64,000 nt of DNA, from NCBI GenBank assembly GCA_001516055.1, contig LOEZ01000019.1, positions 62,001 to 126,000 of the forward strand, read 5' to 3'. The notes beneath the pieces were generated by a model, which was given only the letters and a program-made list of their open reading frames with translations, searched no databases and was not told the DNA's origin. Source of the stretch: Gracilibacter sp. BRH_c7a. GTDB lineage: Bacteria > Bacillota > Desulfitobacteriia > Desulfitobacteriales > Syntrophobotulaceae. The first letter of the stretch is position 1. The number at the start of each line of letters is the position of its first letter. Below, in pieces: positions 9,286 to 18,111 of the stretch. The translations under genes were made by a program, and so were the position numbers.

Positions 9286-9355
9286 TCCTTAAAATTATTT
9301 TTATGCTTAAACTCTTGCCGGGTTTATCGACTCTGAAACTTCTGTAATAACTCTT

Positions 9356-10006
9356 CTATTTATTTAGAAAAGCTTCTGCTTCTTGAATAGTTTTAGCTAT
9401 ATCTTTAGCACCCACGATCTCTGTGACCAGGGAAATACAGCGAGCACCTTTTTGTTTAACTTCCTGGAGGTTATGCAGTTTTATCCCTCCTATAGCCACA
9501 AACGGAAGGTTAATATTGCCAACTACATATTCGAGATATTCCAAGCCAACAGGTTCGCAGACATCTTTCTTGGTATATGTTCTAAAAAGCGGTCCTACTC
9601 CGATATAATCCACTCCGTCTCGGACTGCCTGCTGTGCTTGTTCAGGGGAATGTGTAGAAACACCGATCAAGCTATCTTCACCCACCAATTCCCTGACCAC
9701 CTTAAACGGAAGATCATCCTGTCCAATATGGATACCATCCGCTCCGACACTCATGGCCAGATCCACATGGTCATTAACAATAAAAACAGCTCCGGCCTTC
9801 GCTGTGATTTCTCTGATCCTGATACATTGTCTGTATTTTTCCAACATGCTTTTTTCCTTTTCCCTATACTGGATAACCTTTATCCCGGCATCCATCATCT
9901 CTTGGACTACCTCGATGTTATCCCTCCCGCGGGAATGTTCTTCAGCAGTTATTCCGTAGATACCGTTACTGAAACTTTTCATTTTCTCCAGTTTATTACA
10001 GAGCAT
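9356..10006 (-). CDS. thiE: Thiamine-phosphate synthase
   Basis: A 216-residue TIM-barrel enzyme that joins HMP-PP to the thiazole phosphate. Seen: QYREKEKSMLEK (pyrophosphate-binding), VNDHVDLAMSVGADGIHIGQ, and GVGPLFRTYTKKD, all canonical. It lies between thiH and thiC with 70-bp gaps that show no promoter or terminator. The ATG at 10006 is used because the protein then starts with the usual short leader before GIYGIT. Confidence 0.94.
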   Translation of the reverse strand: MLCNKLEKMKSFSNGIYGITAEEHSRGRDNIEVVQEMMDAGIKVIQYREKEKSMLEKYRQCIRIREITAKAGAVFIVNDHVDLAMSVGADGIHIGQDDLPFKVVRELVGEDSLIGVSTHSPEQAQQAVRDGVDYIGVGPLFRTYTKKDVCEPVGLEYLEYVVGNINLPFVAIGGIKLHNLQEVKQKGARCISLVTEIVGAKDIAKTIQEAEAFLNK

Positions 10007-10076
10007 TTCACTGTCCCTTTCTCAATAAACAATTTTTAATGGCTTTTTATAATGACTTATTCGGTTTAACCTGGTT

Positions 10077-11180
10077 TTAAATACACTGCCAGTCTTTGAA
10101 TACAGGCTGGTATCCTTTCTGATAAATCAGCTTGGTTATTTCTTTTATAGTACGATCATCCGAGACCTCAAATTGTCCTTCAGTTTTATCCTTAGAGGCG
10201 TAACCTCCTACTTCTGTCGAAGAACCTGCAGACATTCTGGTCACCCCCAAACCGATAAGGTTATCCCTGAGTTCGGCTCTTTCCCTGGTGGATATGGTAA
10301 TCCCAGCTCTGGGGAGGAATAAGCGGAAGGCGAGCATAATTTGAACCAGGCTGGCATCATCAACATCATGTTTCGGTTGGAACCCTCCAATCTCGGGTCT
10401 CAAACGTGGTAAGGAAAGGCTTATCTCGGTATTAAGATACTTGTTCTGAAGGTAGTCTGCATGAAGTCCTGTAAAAAAAGCTTCTTGACGCCAATCTTCT
10501 AATCCTAACAAAGCACCTATATTAACTGTTCTCATCCCCGCCTGACAGGCTCTTTCCGGAGCATCAAGCCTGTACCGGTAATTCTTCTTAGGACCGGCCA
10601 AGTGTACTTCATCATATATTTTTTCGTCATAGACTTCCTGGTATATCGTCAACCCATCTGCTCCTGCAATTATCAGTTCTGCATATTCCCAAGTCTCTAA
10701 AGGATAAACTTCCAAGGAAATAGAGGTAAAATAGTTTCTCATGACTTCTATGCATTCTTTGAGATAGGAAACCGGGCTATACTTTCTTGATTCACCTGTG
10801 AGTAAAAGGATATGTCTTATCCCTTGGGCTGAGATACTCCGAGATTCTTCCTCAACTTCTTTCATGGTCAGTTTCTTCCTGGCAATGCCATGATCAATAT
10901 TAAACCCACAATAAACACAACGATTGACACAGTAATTAGCTAGATACATAGGCGCATACAGAAATATTACTTTACCAAAATGACCTTGTGTTATTTCATT
11001 CGCTTTGCGGGCCATATGCTCGAGATATTTGCGTGCTACCGGAGAGAGAAGTACTAGAAACTCTTCGGCACTTAACCGTTCCTTGCCGATTATTCTAAGT
11101 ATCTGCTCTTCACCTATTCTAGAAAAAAAATCTTTTATATCTAGCTTTGCATAATTCTTGTATATATCATAAAAACTCAT
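10077..11180 (-). CDS. thiH: 2-iminoacetate synthase (tyrosine lyase)
   Basis: A 367-residue radical SAM enzyme that cleaves tyrosine to dehydroglycine for the thiazole ring, the oxygen-sensitive alternative to ThiO. The CxxxCxxC cluster site is at Cys84, 88 and 91 (NYCVNRCVYCGFN). The start MSFYDIYKNY at 11180 gives the family's usual length and has AGGAGG about 12 nt upstream. An open frame continues upstream into thiG (to 11297), but that extension matches nothing in ThiH. Confidence 0.93.
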   Translation of the reverse strand: MSFYDIYKNYAKLDIKDFFSRIGEEQILRIIGKERLSAEEFLVLLSPVARKYLEHMARKANEITQGHFGKVIFLYAPMYLANYCVNRCVYCGFNIDHGIARKKLTMKEVEEESRSISAQGIRHILLLTGESRKYSPVSYLKECIEVMRNYFTSISLEVYPLETWEYAELIIAGADGLTIYQEVYDEKIYDEVHLAGPKKNYRYRLDAPERACQAGMRTVNIGALLGLEDWRQEAFFTGLHADYLQNKYLNTEISLSLPRLRPEIGGFQPKHDVDDASLVQIMLAFRLFLPRAGITISTRERAELRDNLIGLGVTRMSAGSSTEVGGYASKDKTEGQFEVSDDRTIKEITKLIYQKGYQPVFKDWQCI

Positions 11181-11244
11181 GAATAGTGCAATCCTCCTCG
11201 TCTTTCGTACAATAGTCTTTAATACAGTGAACTTTTGCTCCAGG

Positions 11245-12021
11245 CTAGCTTCCGATTCTATCAAGAAAGCCTGTAAGAGGAGAAGATGCTTCGGCATAAT
11301 CTTGTACCACTCCTGTACCTGCCAGAAAAGCCTTTCTGCCTGCCTTGACTGCCAGGGCGAAGGCTTCAGCCATTGAAACAGGATCTCCTGCGGTAGCTAT
11401 AGCTGTATTGACCAGTACGGCAGCTGCCCCCATTTCCATCGCTTCTGCTGCTTCAGAAGGTTTCCCAATCCCCGCATCAACAATAATTGGAAGGTCTATT
11501 TCGTCTATCAGGATCTTCACTAACTCTTTTGTCTTGAGTCCTTTATTGGTTCCTATTGGGGATCCAAGAGGCATGACGGCAGAGACTCCTACATCCCTCA
11601 ACCTTTTAGCAGTCATCAAATCAGGACTCATATAGGGTAGGACTACAAATCCTTCTTTTACTAATATTTCAGAGGCTTTGACTGTTTCCTGATTGTCAGG
11701 AAGAAGGTATTTGTTATCGGAAATCACCTCGATCTTAATCCAATCACCACAACCAGACGCCCTTGCCAAACGTGCAATTCTTACTGCTTCTTGCGCGTCC
11801 CTTGCTCCGGAGGTATTAGGCATAAGTACACATTGTCTTGGTATGTAGTTGAGCATATTCTCATTCTGAGGTGCAAAATCGATTCTGCGTAGTGCCACTG
11901 TCACCACCTGCGAACCGGATATGTTGATAACCTCCGGTATTAGTAAATTAGAAGAAAACTTCCCTGTACCGACGAACAGCCGACTTTCCAGCTCCATGGT
12001 ACCAATTGTTAGAAAATCCAC
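11245..12021 (-). CDS. thiG: Thiazole synthase
   Basis: A 258-residue TIM-barrel enzyme that condenses deoxyxylulose phosphate, dehydroglycine and ThiS thiocarboxylate into thiazole phosphate; it normally works with ThiH. Seen: [17 protein letters not shown], the lysine in [21 protein letters not shown] and [11 protein letters not shown]. It is the first gene after the TPP riboswitch, with AGGAGG before the ATG. Confidence 0.95.
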   Translation of the reverse strand: MDFLTIGTMELESRLFVGTGKFSSNLLIPEVINISGSQVVTVALRRIDFAPQNENMLNYIPRQCVLMPNTSGARDAQEAVRIARLARASGCGDWIKIEVISDNKYLLPDNQETVKASEILVKEGFVVLPYMSPDLMTAKRLRDVGVSAVMPLGSPIGTNKGLKTKELVKILIDEIDLPIIVDAGIGKPSEAAEAMEMGAAAVLVNTAIATAGDPVSMAEAFALAVKAGRKAFLAGTGVVQDYAEASSPLTGFLDRIGS

Positions 12022-12040
12022 GCTATATCCTCCTAAAAAT

Positions 12041-12071
12041 TAATTAAGGCTTATCCGATAGGATAAGCCTT
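12041..12071 (-). terminator. Terminator of the TPP riboswitch
   Basis: An 11-bp perfect stem, AAGGCTTATCC (12046-12056) and its complement at 12061-12071, with a 4-nt loop. On the minus strand it is followed by an AT-rich, T-run tail just before the thiG ribosome site. It is the expression platform of the riboswitch. Confidence 0.88.
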
Positions 12072-12087
12072 ATAAACAATAAATTGT

Positions 12088-12172
12088 TACATGCTCTCCC
12101 TACGGTAGTACTAACTACATCAGGTTCAAAGAGTTGAGATGTGAATCTCTCTCAGCCTTGCGGCACCCCTAG
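12088..12172 (-). promoter_or_regulatory. TPP riboswitch (THI element)
   Basis: The minus strand reads AGGGGTGCCGCAAGGCTGAG, then ACTCTTTGAACCTGATGTAG, then TACCGTAGGGAGAGCATG. These are the conserved halves of the thiamine-pyrophosphate aptamer in order. With the terminator at 12041-12071 it should switch off thiGHECSFD when TPP is abundant. Confidence 0.96.
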
Positions 12173-12221
12173 CTTTTTTTATTTAGTTTTGTTAAAGAAT
12201 TAAAGTTAACTCACAAAAACT

Positions 12222-12250
12222 ATTATACATAGACACCAAGAGTTCGTAAA
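12222..12250 (-). promoter_or_regulatory. Promoter of the thi operon
   Basis: On the minus strand TTTACG (12245-12250), a 17-nt spacer and a perfect TATAAT (12222-12227) stand about 50 nt upstream of the TPP aptamer. The spacing is ideal for the housekeeping sigma factor. Confidence 0.7.
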
Positions 12251-12285
12251 CTTTTTTTCAACATTCTATTGTCTTTTAAATCTGC

Positions 12286-13572
12286 TTATACATTTTTTTC
12301 ATTTAGTATTGTCTCGGATATAATCCCTATCCTCCTTGGAGAATCTAACTTGCTCCATAATAAATTCATCCAGGTTCTCGGATATTTATGATTCAATAGC
12401 AAACTTGGTAATTCCTCGTTTGCTATTGCTTGTTTTCCATCAGCTAGCCTAATAAATTTTTGATAAAGTTTATCAATATCTTGGTCATCAGTCTTAAATC
12501 CCGATTTTTCCAAACTATATTTCAAGGCACTTCTTCCTGATCTGGCACTAAGAATAATTCTACTTGGGGGTGCACCGATAATCAGGGGGTCGACAAACTG
12601 ATAAGTCCGCTGTTCTTTTAACATCCCGTCTTGGTGAATACCTGAGGCATGACTATAGGCATTTTCGCCAACTATGGCTTTATGCCTGGGGATAGGTATT
12701 CCTGTGTTCATTGATACAAGTTGGCAGGAAGCATAAATCTCTCTCGTATTAATGTTTATCTCAATATTATCAATATTATCCATATTATCTATATTACCTG
12801 CGTCATTATTTCCTCTATCTATCTGAGTTCGGATAGCCATAACGATTTCTTCCAGAGAGGCATTTCCTGCCCTTTCTCCGATGCCATTAATGGTACATTC
12901 CACTTGATCCGCTCCTGCCCTAATACCTATCAAAGAATTAGCTGTTGCCATCCCTAGATCGTCATGACAATGAATACTGATTTGGGCTTTATCTATATTT
13001 CTGACTGTATTCTTAACATGGGAGACCAACCTTTCCATGGTCCAGGGGGTAGCACAGCCAACTGTGTCTGAAATGGTGATGACAGTTGCTCCGGCAGCAA
13101 TCACTTTCTCAAAAATCTCTACCAAGAACTTAGGATCACTGCGCATTGCGTCCTCAGCATAAAATTGAACGTCACCAATAGATTTCTTGGCATATTTGAC
13201 TGCACTTACTGCTTTTGCTACTACCTGTCTTGGAGTAAGCCTAAGCTTTTTGTCCATATGAATCGGGGATACAGCTATCCCGAGATTGATTCTAGGGTAC
13301 TCAGCAGGTTCCAGTGCTTCTAGACAGCTCTCGATATCTTTATCGATACAGCGGGCTAATCCGCATACTTTGATTCCTTTCATTTCCTTGCTGATTGCCT
13401 GCACCGCTTTAAAGTCTTCTGGTGAAGAGGCTGGAAAACCTGCCTCAATGACATCCACCCCAAGCTTGGCGATCTGGTGTGATATTTCTAATTTTTTCTG
13501 GGCATCTAAGCTTATGCTCAACGACTGTTCCCCGTCTCGTAATGTTGTATCAAGAATGTACAGCCTTCTCAT
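12286..13572 (-). CDS. nifV: Homocitrate synthase candidate (LeuA-like, lacks regulatory domain)
   Basis: A 428-residue DRE-TIM metallolyase: DTTLRDGEQS (catalytic Arg/Asp), HCHDDLGMA (metal histidines) and SHASGIHQDGMLK. The sequence resembles 2-isopropylmalate synthase, but the C-terminal leucine-binding domain (usual total about 510 residues) is missing, as in NifV. It is the last gene of the nif/mod transcript, 21 nt after modC, so homocitrate for the nitrogenase cofactor is the likely product. An Asn/Asp/Ile-rich insertion (about residues 262-275) is unusual. Isopropylmalate or citramalate synthase activity remains possible. Confidence 0.65.
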   Translation of the reverse strand: MRRLYILDTTLRDGEQSLSISLDAQKKLEISHQIAKLGVDVIEAGFPASSPEDFKAVQAISKEMKGIKVCGLARCIDKDIESCLEALEPAEYPRINLGIAVSPIHMDKKLRLTPRQVVAKAVSAVKYAKKSIGDVQFYAEDAMRSDPKFLVEIFEKVIAAGATVITISDTVGCATPWTMERLVSHVKNTVRNIDKAQISIHCHDDLGMATANSLIGIRAGADQVECTINGIGERAGNASLEEIVMAIRTQIDRGNNDAGNIDNMDNIDNIEININTREIYASCQLVSMNTGIPIPRHKAIVGENAYSHASGIHQDGMLKEQRTYQFVDPLIIGAPPSRIILSARSGRSALKYSLEKSGFKTDDQDIDKLYQKFIRLADGKQAIANEELPSLLLNHKYPRTWMNLLWSKLDSPRRIGIISETILNEKNV

Positions 13573-13593
13573 CGAGAATCACCTCCTGCGGAT

Positions 13594-14712
13594 TTACTGT
13601 TTAATTATCAATATTTTCTGCGGATTAATATATATTAACCATGGAGGTGCGACCTTCTCTATCTCTGAATATTTCTTTTTGTCTACTACCAGCAGCATTT
13701 GATGATCATTGGTACTGGTCGGTGGTCTATTCAAACTTAGATAGATCGAATAAGAATGGAGAGATTCTACAACGGAAGCGGGCCAACACCTGACAGTGTT
13801 AATCGGTTTTTCTTGATTTACAAAGTCGATATCATATTCCCGGATGGCGATAGAACTTCTTATAGTCGCATTCTGGTAATCTTTTTGTGATTTATAGTCT
13901 ATTGATCTCTCGAGCATAGGATTTTTGTTCGGTAATGTCAGTTTAATCCCCCAATCTACAGCTTCTACCAATCCAGGAGAACTAAATTCTATTCTCGAAA
14001 TATTTTTCAGTCCGACAAGTTTTGCTGTGGCGAGAGATGTAGGATTGGAGAACACTTGGACTTTTGGTTCATGAGTAATCACCTTCCCCTGCTCAATCAC
14101 TGCAATATGGCTGCTTAGCCGATAACATTCTTCTAAGTTATGCGATACAAGTATAGTTAGACCATGAAAAGTGGATAGTACTTCCAATAACTCTTGCTCC
14201 ATTTGCTCTCTTAAGTGATTATCCAGAGCAGAAAACGGTTCATCTAAGAGCAAGATATCAGGGTCTGTCGCCAATGCCCTAGCCAATGCCACTCTCTGCT
14301 GTTGTCCTCCTGATAATTGGGACGGATAGTGATCCTTTAGACCTTCCACTTGCATTTGGACCATTTTTTCTTGGACGATTTGGTTTCTTTTTTGACTGGA
14401 ATGCTTATTTAACGGAAGACCGATGTTTTCTTGCACAGAAAGATGTGGGAAAAGCGCATAGTTTTGAAAGAGGAAACCAATATTGCGTTCTTGGGGAGAT
14501 AGATTAATACCCTGTTCTGAGTCATAGTAAATTTTCTCGTCTACTGTAATTTTTCCTTGATTAGGCATTACCAAACCTGCGATACAGCGTAAAGTCATGC
14601 TTTTTCCGGAACCGGATGCTCCCAGAAATCCTAAGACTTTGTTCTCCGTTTCAAAAGCAACTTCCATATTGAAATCCCCAAAACTTTTTTCGATTTCTAC
14701 AGCTAATTTCAT
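13594..14712 (-). CDS. modC: Molybdate ABC transporter ATPase
   Basis: A 372-residue ABC ATPase. Walker A GASGSGKS, signature LSGGQQQR, Walker B LLLDEPFSALD and the switch LVSHN are intact. About 140 C-terminal residues form a weakly conserved regulatory region in the place of a TOBE domain. It follows modB by 2 nt, and an AGGAGGGG site precedes the ATG. Position inside the nif operon points to molybdate supply for the FeMo cofactor; tungstate is an alternative substrate. Confidence 0.9.
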   Translation of the reverse strand: MKLAVEIEKSFGDFNMEVAFETENKVLGFLGASGSGKSMTLRCIAGLVMPNQGKITVDEKIYYDSEQGINLSPQERNIGFLFQNYALFPHLSVQENIGLPLNKHSSQKRNQIVQEKMVQMQVEGLKDHYPSQLSGGQQQRVALARALATDPDILLLDEPFSALDNHLREQMEQELLEVLSTFHGLTILVSHNLEECYRLSSHIAVIEQGKVITHEPKVQVFSNPTSLATAKLVGLKNISRIEFSSPGLVEAVDWGIKLTLPNKNPMLERSIDYKSQKDYQNATIRSSIAIREYDIDFVNQEKPINTVRCWPASVVESLHSYSIYLSLNRPPTSTNDHQMLLVVDKKKYSEIEKVAPPWLIYINPQKILIIKQ

Positions 14713-14714
14713 AT

Positions 14715-15410
14715 TTACCCCTCCTGGGACTTATAGGTATATCGATTGCGGATGTTTGCCCATTGGTTTAAGGAGAATACAATGATTAAAGAGATGACAA
14801 CGATGATAATCACCCACATCATAGCTTTCTCGGTATCACCGCTCTCGACAGCATAATAGATTGCGGTAGGTATGGTCTGCGTTTTTCCAGGTATATTTCC
14901 AGCTAACATAAGGGTTGCTCCGAATTCTCCTAAAGCTCTGGCAAAAGATAGGGTTAGACCAGCACAGAGGCTTGGGAGTGAAAGCGGGAGCATAATCTTC
15001 CAGAAGATTCGCCACTCCGATAATCCCAGCGTTCGGGCAGCATCCAAAATTCTTGTATCAATTTGTTCAAATGCCCCACGCGTAGTCTTATACATCAGTG
15101 GAAAAGAGACTACCGTAGCAGCGATCACTGCAGCCGGCCAAGAGAAGACGATAGTAATCCCTAACTTGAACAAAGTCTGACCGATTAACCCATTTTTCCC
15201 AAAAATAATGAGAAGGATAAAGCCTATTACTGTTGGAGGGAGCACCATAGGGAGGATGATTAAGCCGTCAATAAATGTTTTACCTTTTCCTTGATAAAAA
15301 GAAATCCAGCGGGCGATTGCGATTCCTGAGAAGAAGGTAATTACAGTGGCTGCACCTGCTGTTTTTAACGACAACCACAAAGGAGTAAGATCAGTTAACA
15401 TTGTTGTCAC
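14715..15410 (-). CDS. modB: Molybdate ABC transporter permease
   Basis: A 231-residue membrane protein with five to six membrane segments. The EAA loop that contacts the ATPase reads DAARTLGLSEWRIFWKIMLP. Its start is either the GTG at 15410, overlapping the last base of modA, or the ATG at 15401; the first is kept because it sits closer to the GGAAAG site. Confidence 0.92.
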   Translation of the reverse strand: MTTMLTDLTPLWLSLKTAGAATVITFFSGIAIARWISFYQGKGKTFIDGLIILPMVLPPTVIGFILLIIFGKNGLIGQTLFKLGITIVFSWPAAVIAATVVSFPLMYKTTRGAFEQIDTRILDAARTLGLSEWRIFWKIMLPLSLPSLCAGLTLSFARALGEFGATLMLAGNIPGKTQTIPTAIYYAVESGDTEKAMMWVIIIVVISLIIVFSLNQWANIRNRYTYKSQEG

Positions 15411-16192
15411 TACTTTCCGACATCAAGAAAGCCATGTTGCTTAAAAATTTTTTTTGCCTCTTCACCCGCTAAAAAGGCAATCACATCCTCTGCTGCTTTC
15501 TGATTTGTTGTTCCTTTAATAATAGCTAGGGGATATAGAATCGGAGAATAACTTGTGGGATCCGCCGACATTATAATCTTAACTTTATCCGAAACATTCG
15601 CATCCGTCTGATAGACTATCCCTGCCTCTACCTCTCCGCGTTCTACATAGGCTAGAACCTGCCTAACATCTTTGGCATATATGATTTTATTTTGAACACT
15701 CTCCCAGATTCCTAAGTTCATTAATGATTCACGTGCATATTTACCTGCAGGTACACTTTCCGGCACGGCGATTGCAAGTTTGCTTACCTTGGAATTGGTT
15801 AAGTCTGTGAAGTCTTCAATATAAGAATCTTTGGCTCCAATCAGGACAATTTCATTGGAAAGTAGTGTTATTCGACTTTGTTCATCGATTAAACCTTTTT
15901 GTTCCAGCTTATCCATTTGGTCGGCTGCAGCCGAAAGATAGAGATCGATTGGTGCTCCTTGCTCGATCTGTTGCTGTAAGACACCAGATGACCCAAAGTT
16001 AAACACAAGGTCGATATCCTGGTTTTCTTCTGTATAGATCTCTTTGATATCTTCCAGGACATTAGTGAGACTGGAAGCAGCAGACATGGTAAGTACCACT
16101 TTCTGTGGTTGTTGATTATTACAGCCTAGAGTTAATAATGAAATAAAAACTACTGCTAGAAATATTGGCCATGTCTTGTTCTCGATTTTCAT
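15410..16192 (-). CDS. modA: Molybdate-binding lipoprotein
   Basis: A 260-residue substrate-binding protein with a signal segment ending in LLTLGC (lipobox). The oxyanion-binding opening SAASSLTNVLEDI and FNFGSSGVLQQQIEQGAPID are the ModA signature. It captures molybdate outside the membrane for ModBC. It is 47 nt downstream of the anfO-like gene with no promoter or Moco-type leader visible, so it is probably co-transcribed with nif. Confidence 0.92.
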   Translation of the reverse strand: MKIENKTWPIFLAVVFISLLTLGCNNQQPQKVVLTMSAASSLTNVLEDIKEIYTEENQDIDLVFNFGSSGVLQQQIEQGAPIDLYLSAAADQMDKLEQKGLIDEQSRITLLSNEIVLIGAKDSYIEDFTDLTNSKVSKLAIAVPESVPAGKYARESLMNLGIWESVQNKIIYAKDVRQVLAYVERGEVEAGIVYQTDANVSDKVKIIMSADPTSYSPILYPLAIIKGTTNQKAAEDVIAFLAGEEAKKIFKQHGFLDVGK

Positions 16193-16239
16193 CGTCCTAC
16201 CTCCATAAATCTTACATTCGGATATATAATTTAAATAAT

Positions 16240-16872
16240 TTAGTTAATTGCATGAATCTGGGTCGGTTTCGTAATGGTTACCTTGATCTTGTTCTTCTCC
16301 AGTTCAGATGTCTGGATGGTGAAAGCTCCTGCAAGAGCTTCTCCTTCCAACCAGCGAGGTACATGGTTGCATAAAATATCAAGTGTGTTGAATTCTCCCT
16401 TGCGTAAAAAAGGAAGCAATACCTGCTTGGTTGTCAGCTGGGTACTGTTTTCCTGTATATCTTTCAAATTGACACGATAGTATCCTATTGATAGCTCTTC
16501 AAAAGAAGGTTTATTCATTGGCTGAGGCTTCTGAGCCAAAGCCTCTTCTTCTTTTTGTAAGATATGATCTAGAAACTCAAAAGGCTTACCTTTACATTCC
16601 CAAATACTGCATTTTGCTTTATCCAAAAGAAAATAAGGTATCCCGGTTATTTCAGAACCTACAAATATTTTGCAGTCGCCCAGAAGATCAAGTAGCTCTT
16701 CCATTTTTGTCCTAAGATCTTTCATGGCCGCAATATCTTTTAAGGTAAAGTCTTTTTCACTAACTAAGTGCCACTCTTCCTTATTCCTAGCAAAAACAGA
16801 GATTGTGCCACACTCTGTAAGCTTAGCAGTATTTCCGTGTTTATCTAAAAAGACGGAGATTTCTTTAGGCAT
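16240..16872 (-). CDS. AnfO-like nitrogenase accessory protein
   Basis: A 210-residue soluble protein that I recognise as the AnfO family (Fe-only nitrogenase accessory protein): it opens EISVFLDKHGNTAKLTECGT and continues GDCKIFVGSEITGIPYFLLD and FEFLDHILQKEEE. In Azotobacter anfO follows anfHDGK and its exact role is not settled. Here it stands in a Mo-type nif operon between the ferredoxin and modA, and no anfG is present. The assignment comes from remembered family sequence, not a search. Confidence 0.72.
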   Translation of the reverse strand: MPKEISVFLDKHGNTAKLTECGTISVFARNKEEWHLVSEKDFTLKDIAAMKDLRTKMEELLDLLGDCKIFVGSEITGIPYFLLDKAKCSIWECKGKPFEFLDHILQKEEEALAQKPQPMNKPSFEELSIGYYRVNLKDIQENSTQLTTKQVLLPFLRKGEFNTLDILCNHVPRWLEGEALAGAFTIQTSELEKNKIKVTITKPTQIHAIN

Positions 16873-16888
16873 AATAACCCTCCTTTTA

Positions 16889-17197
16889 TCACAGCATCAA
16901 CCTCGTAACAACCTTTCCTCCCTCTATATGCTCATCCATAATTTCTTCCACATCGTCCGGGCTTACCGCCCCATACCAGACATTATCCGGATAGATTGCA
17001 ACGATAGGTCCTTTTTCACATATTCCAAAACAGCCGGTATTGGAGACAAATACCTCTCCGCCTAATCGCCTTTCCTCAACCTCTTCCACTATCCTGGAGA
17101 TAATCTCGACTCCATCCTTAGTATGGCAGTAGCCTTTTTGCTGTCCATTCATTCTGCTGCTAGTGCAAACGAAAATATGATACTTTGGTTTGTTCAT
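16889..17197 (-). CDS. Clostridial-type thioredoxin-fold [2Fe-2S] ferredoxin
   Basis: A 102-residue protein very similar to the Clostridium pasteurianum [2Fe-2S] ferredoxin. All four cluster ligands are in place: Cys11, Cys24, Cys56 and Cys60; the non-ligand Cys14 of the C. pasteurianum protein is Ser here. That ferredoxin is reported to interact with the MoFe protein. The gene is 3 nt after nifB, which supports a nitrogenase-specific role such as electron transfer or cluster protection. Confidence 0.92.
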   Translation of the reverse strand: MNKPKYHIFVCTSSRMNGQQKGYCHTKDGVEIISRIVEEVEERRLGGEVFVSNTGCFGICEKGPIVAIYPDNVWYGAVSPDDVEEIMDEHIEGGKVVTRLML

Positions 17198-17200
17198 CTA

Positions 17201-18103
17201 TTACCCCGCCTCTTTCTTGCATGCGCAAGCGCATTTATTTCTGCCTTCTATAAACAACTCTGAAATATCCTTACCCAACAGTCCAATGGCATCGGCTCGG
17301 CACTGTTTACAGTGGCACATCTGAGGTAACACTTCCCTGCAGACCTTTCGAGCTTCTTTAATCTTAGCCATAGAAGTCTGAGGATAGCTTCCAAATACAG
17401 TGTCCTCTACAGGGATTAGGGGCATGATGTTGGAGGTGAAAGCCCCCATTTCTTTTACCTTCTTCACTATCTCCGGAATATGAAAGTCATTGATTCCTTC
17501 GATCATAACCATATTGACCTTCACCAACACCTCATTCTCTGCTAAATCCTTAATCCCCTGAAGCTGGTTATTCATCAGAACCTCTGCCCCTTCAGAGCCG
17601 TTCAGAATCTCACCTTGGTAATGAATATCTCGGTAAATAGACGCCCCGATATTGGGATCGATGCTGTTAACTGTTACTGTTACATGTTGGATTCCCAGGT
17701 CTATGATTTCTGCTGCGTACAAGGGGAGATTAAGACCATTGGTGGATAAGCAGAAGGTAATATTCGGATCTGCCTGACGAATGAGTTCCAATGTTTTCTT
17801 GGTAGGTTTCCAGTTAGCAAGACCATCTCCAGGTCCGGCAATCCCGACTACAGAAAGGTTGTCTAATTTCTCACTGACCTTTTGAAATCTAGCCAACGCT
17901 TGCTCAGGGCTTAGTATTTCACTGGTTACTCCAGGTCTGCTCTCATTCACGCAGTCATTTTTCCTGTTGCAATAATTGCAGCTAATATTACAAGCTGGAG
18001 CGACGGGCAAGTGTATCCTGGAATATTTGTGGTGGGCCTCAGCGGAGTAACAAGGATGTTTAGCAGTTTTGCTATCTAAGGCTTTGTTTTTCATATCTTT
18101 CAC
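17201..18103 (-). CDS. nifB: FeMo-cofactor precursor synthase (short NifB)
   Basis: A 300-residue radical SAM enzyme that fuses two [4Fe-4S] units with carbide insertion to make the NifB cofactor. The SAM-cluster site is Cys38, 42 and 45 (CNISCNYCNRKNDC). C-terminal Cys/His sites in QMCHCKQCRADAIG are candidate ligands for the precursor clusters. It lacks the NifX-like tail of proteobacterial NifB, as is usual in clostridia and methanogens. The start may be GTG at 18103 or ATG at 18094. Confidence 0.95.
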   Translation of the reverse strand: MKDMKNKALDSKTAKHPCYSAEAHHKYSRIHLPVAPACNISCNYCNRKNDCVNESRPGVTSEILSPEQALARFQKVSEKLDNLSVVGIAGPGDGLANWKPTKKTLELIRQADPNITFCLSTNGLNLPLYAAEIIDLGIQHVTVTVNSIDPNIGASIYRDIHYQGEILNGSEGAEVLMNNQLQGIKDLAENEVLVKVNMVMIEGINDFHIPEIVKKVKEMGAFTSNIMPLIPVEDTVFGSYPQTSMAKIKEARKVCREVLPQMCHCKQCRADAIGLLGKDISELFIEGRNKCACACKKEAG

Positions 18104-18111
18104 CCGTCTTT

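Noticed and set aside
9383-10039. Long plus-strand open frame of 218 codons opposite thiE
   Set aside because: It is antisense to a clear thiE with normal context, has no recognisable domain and no ribosome site.
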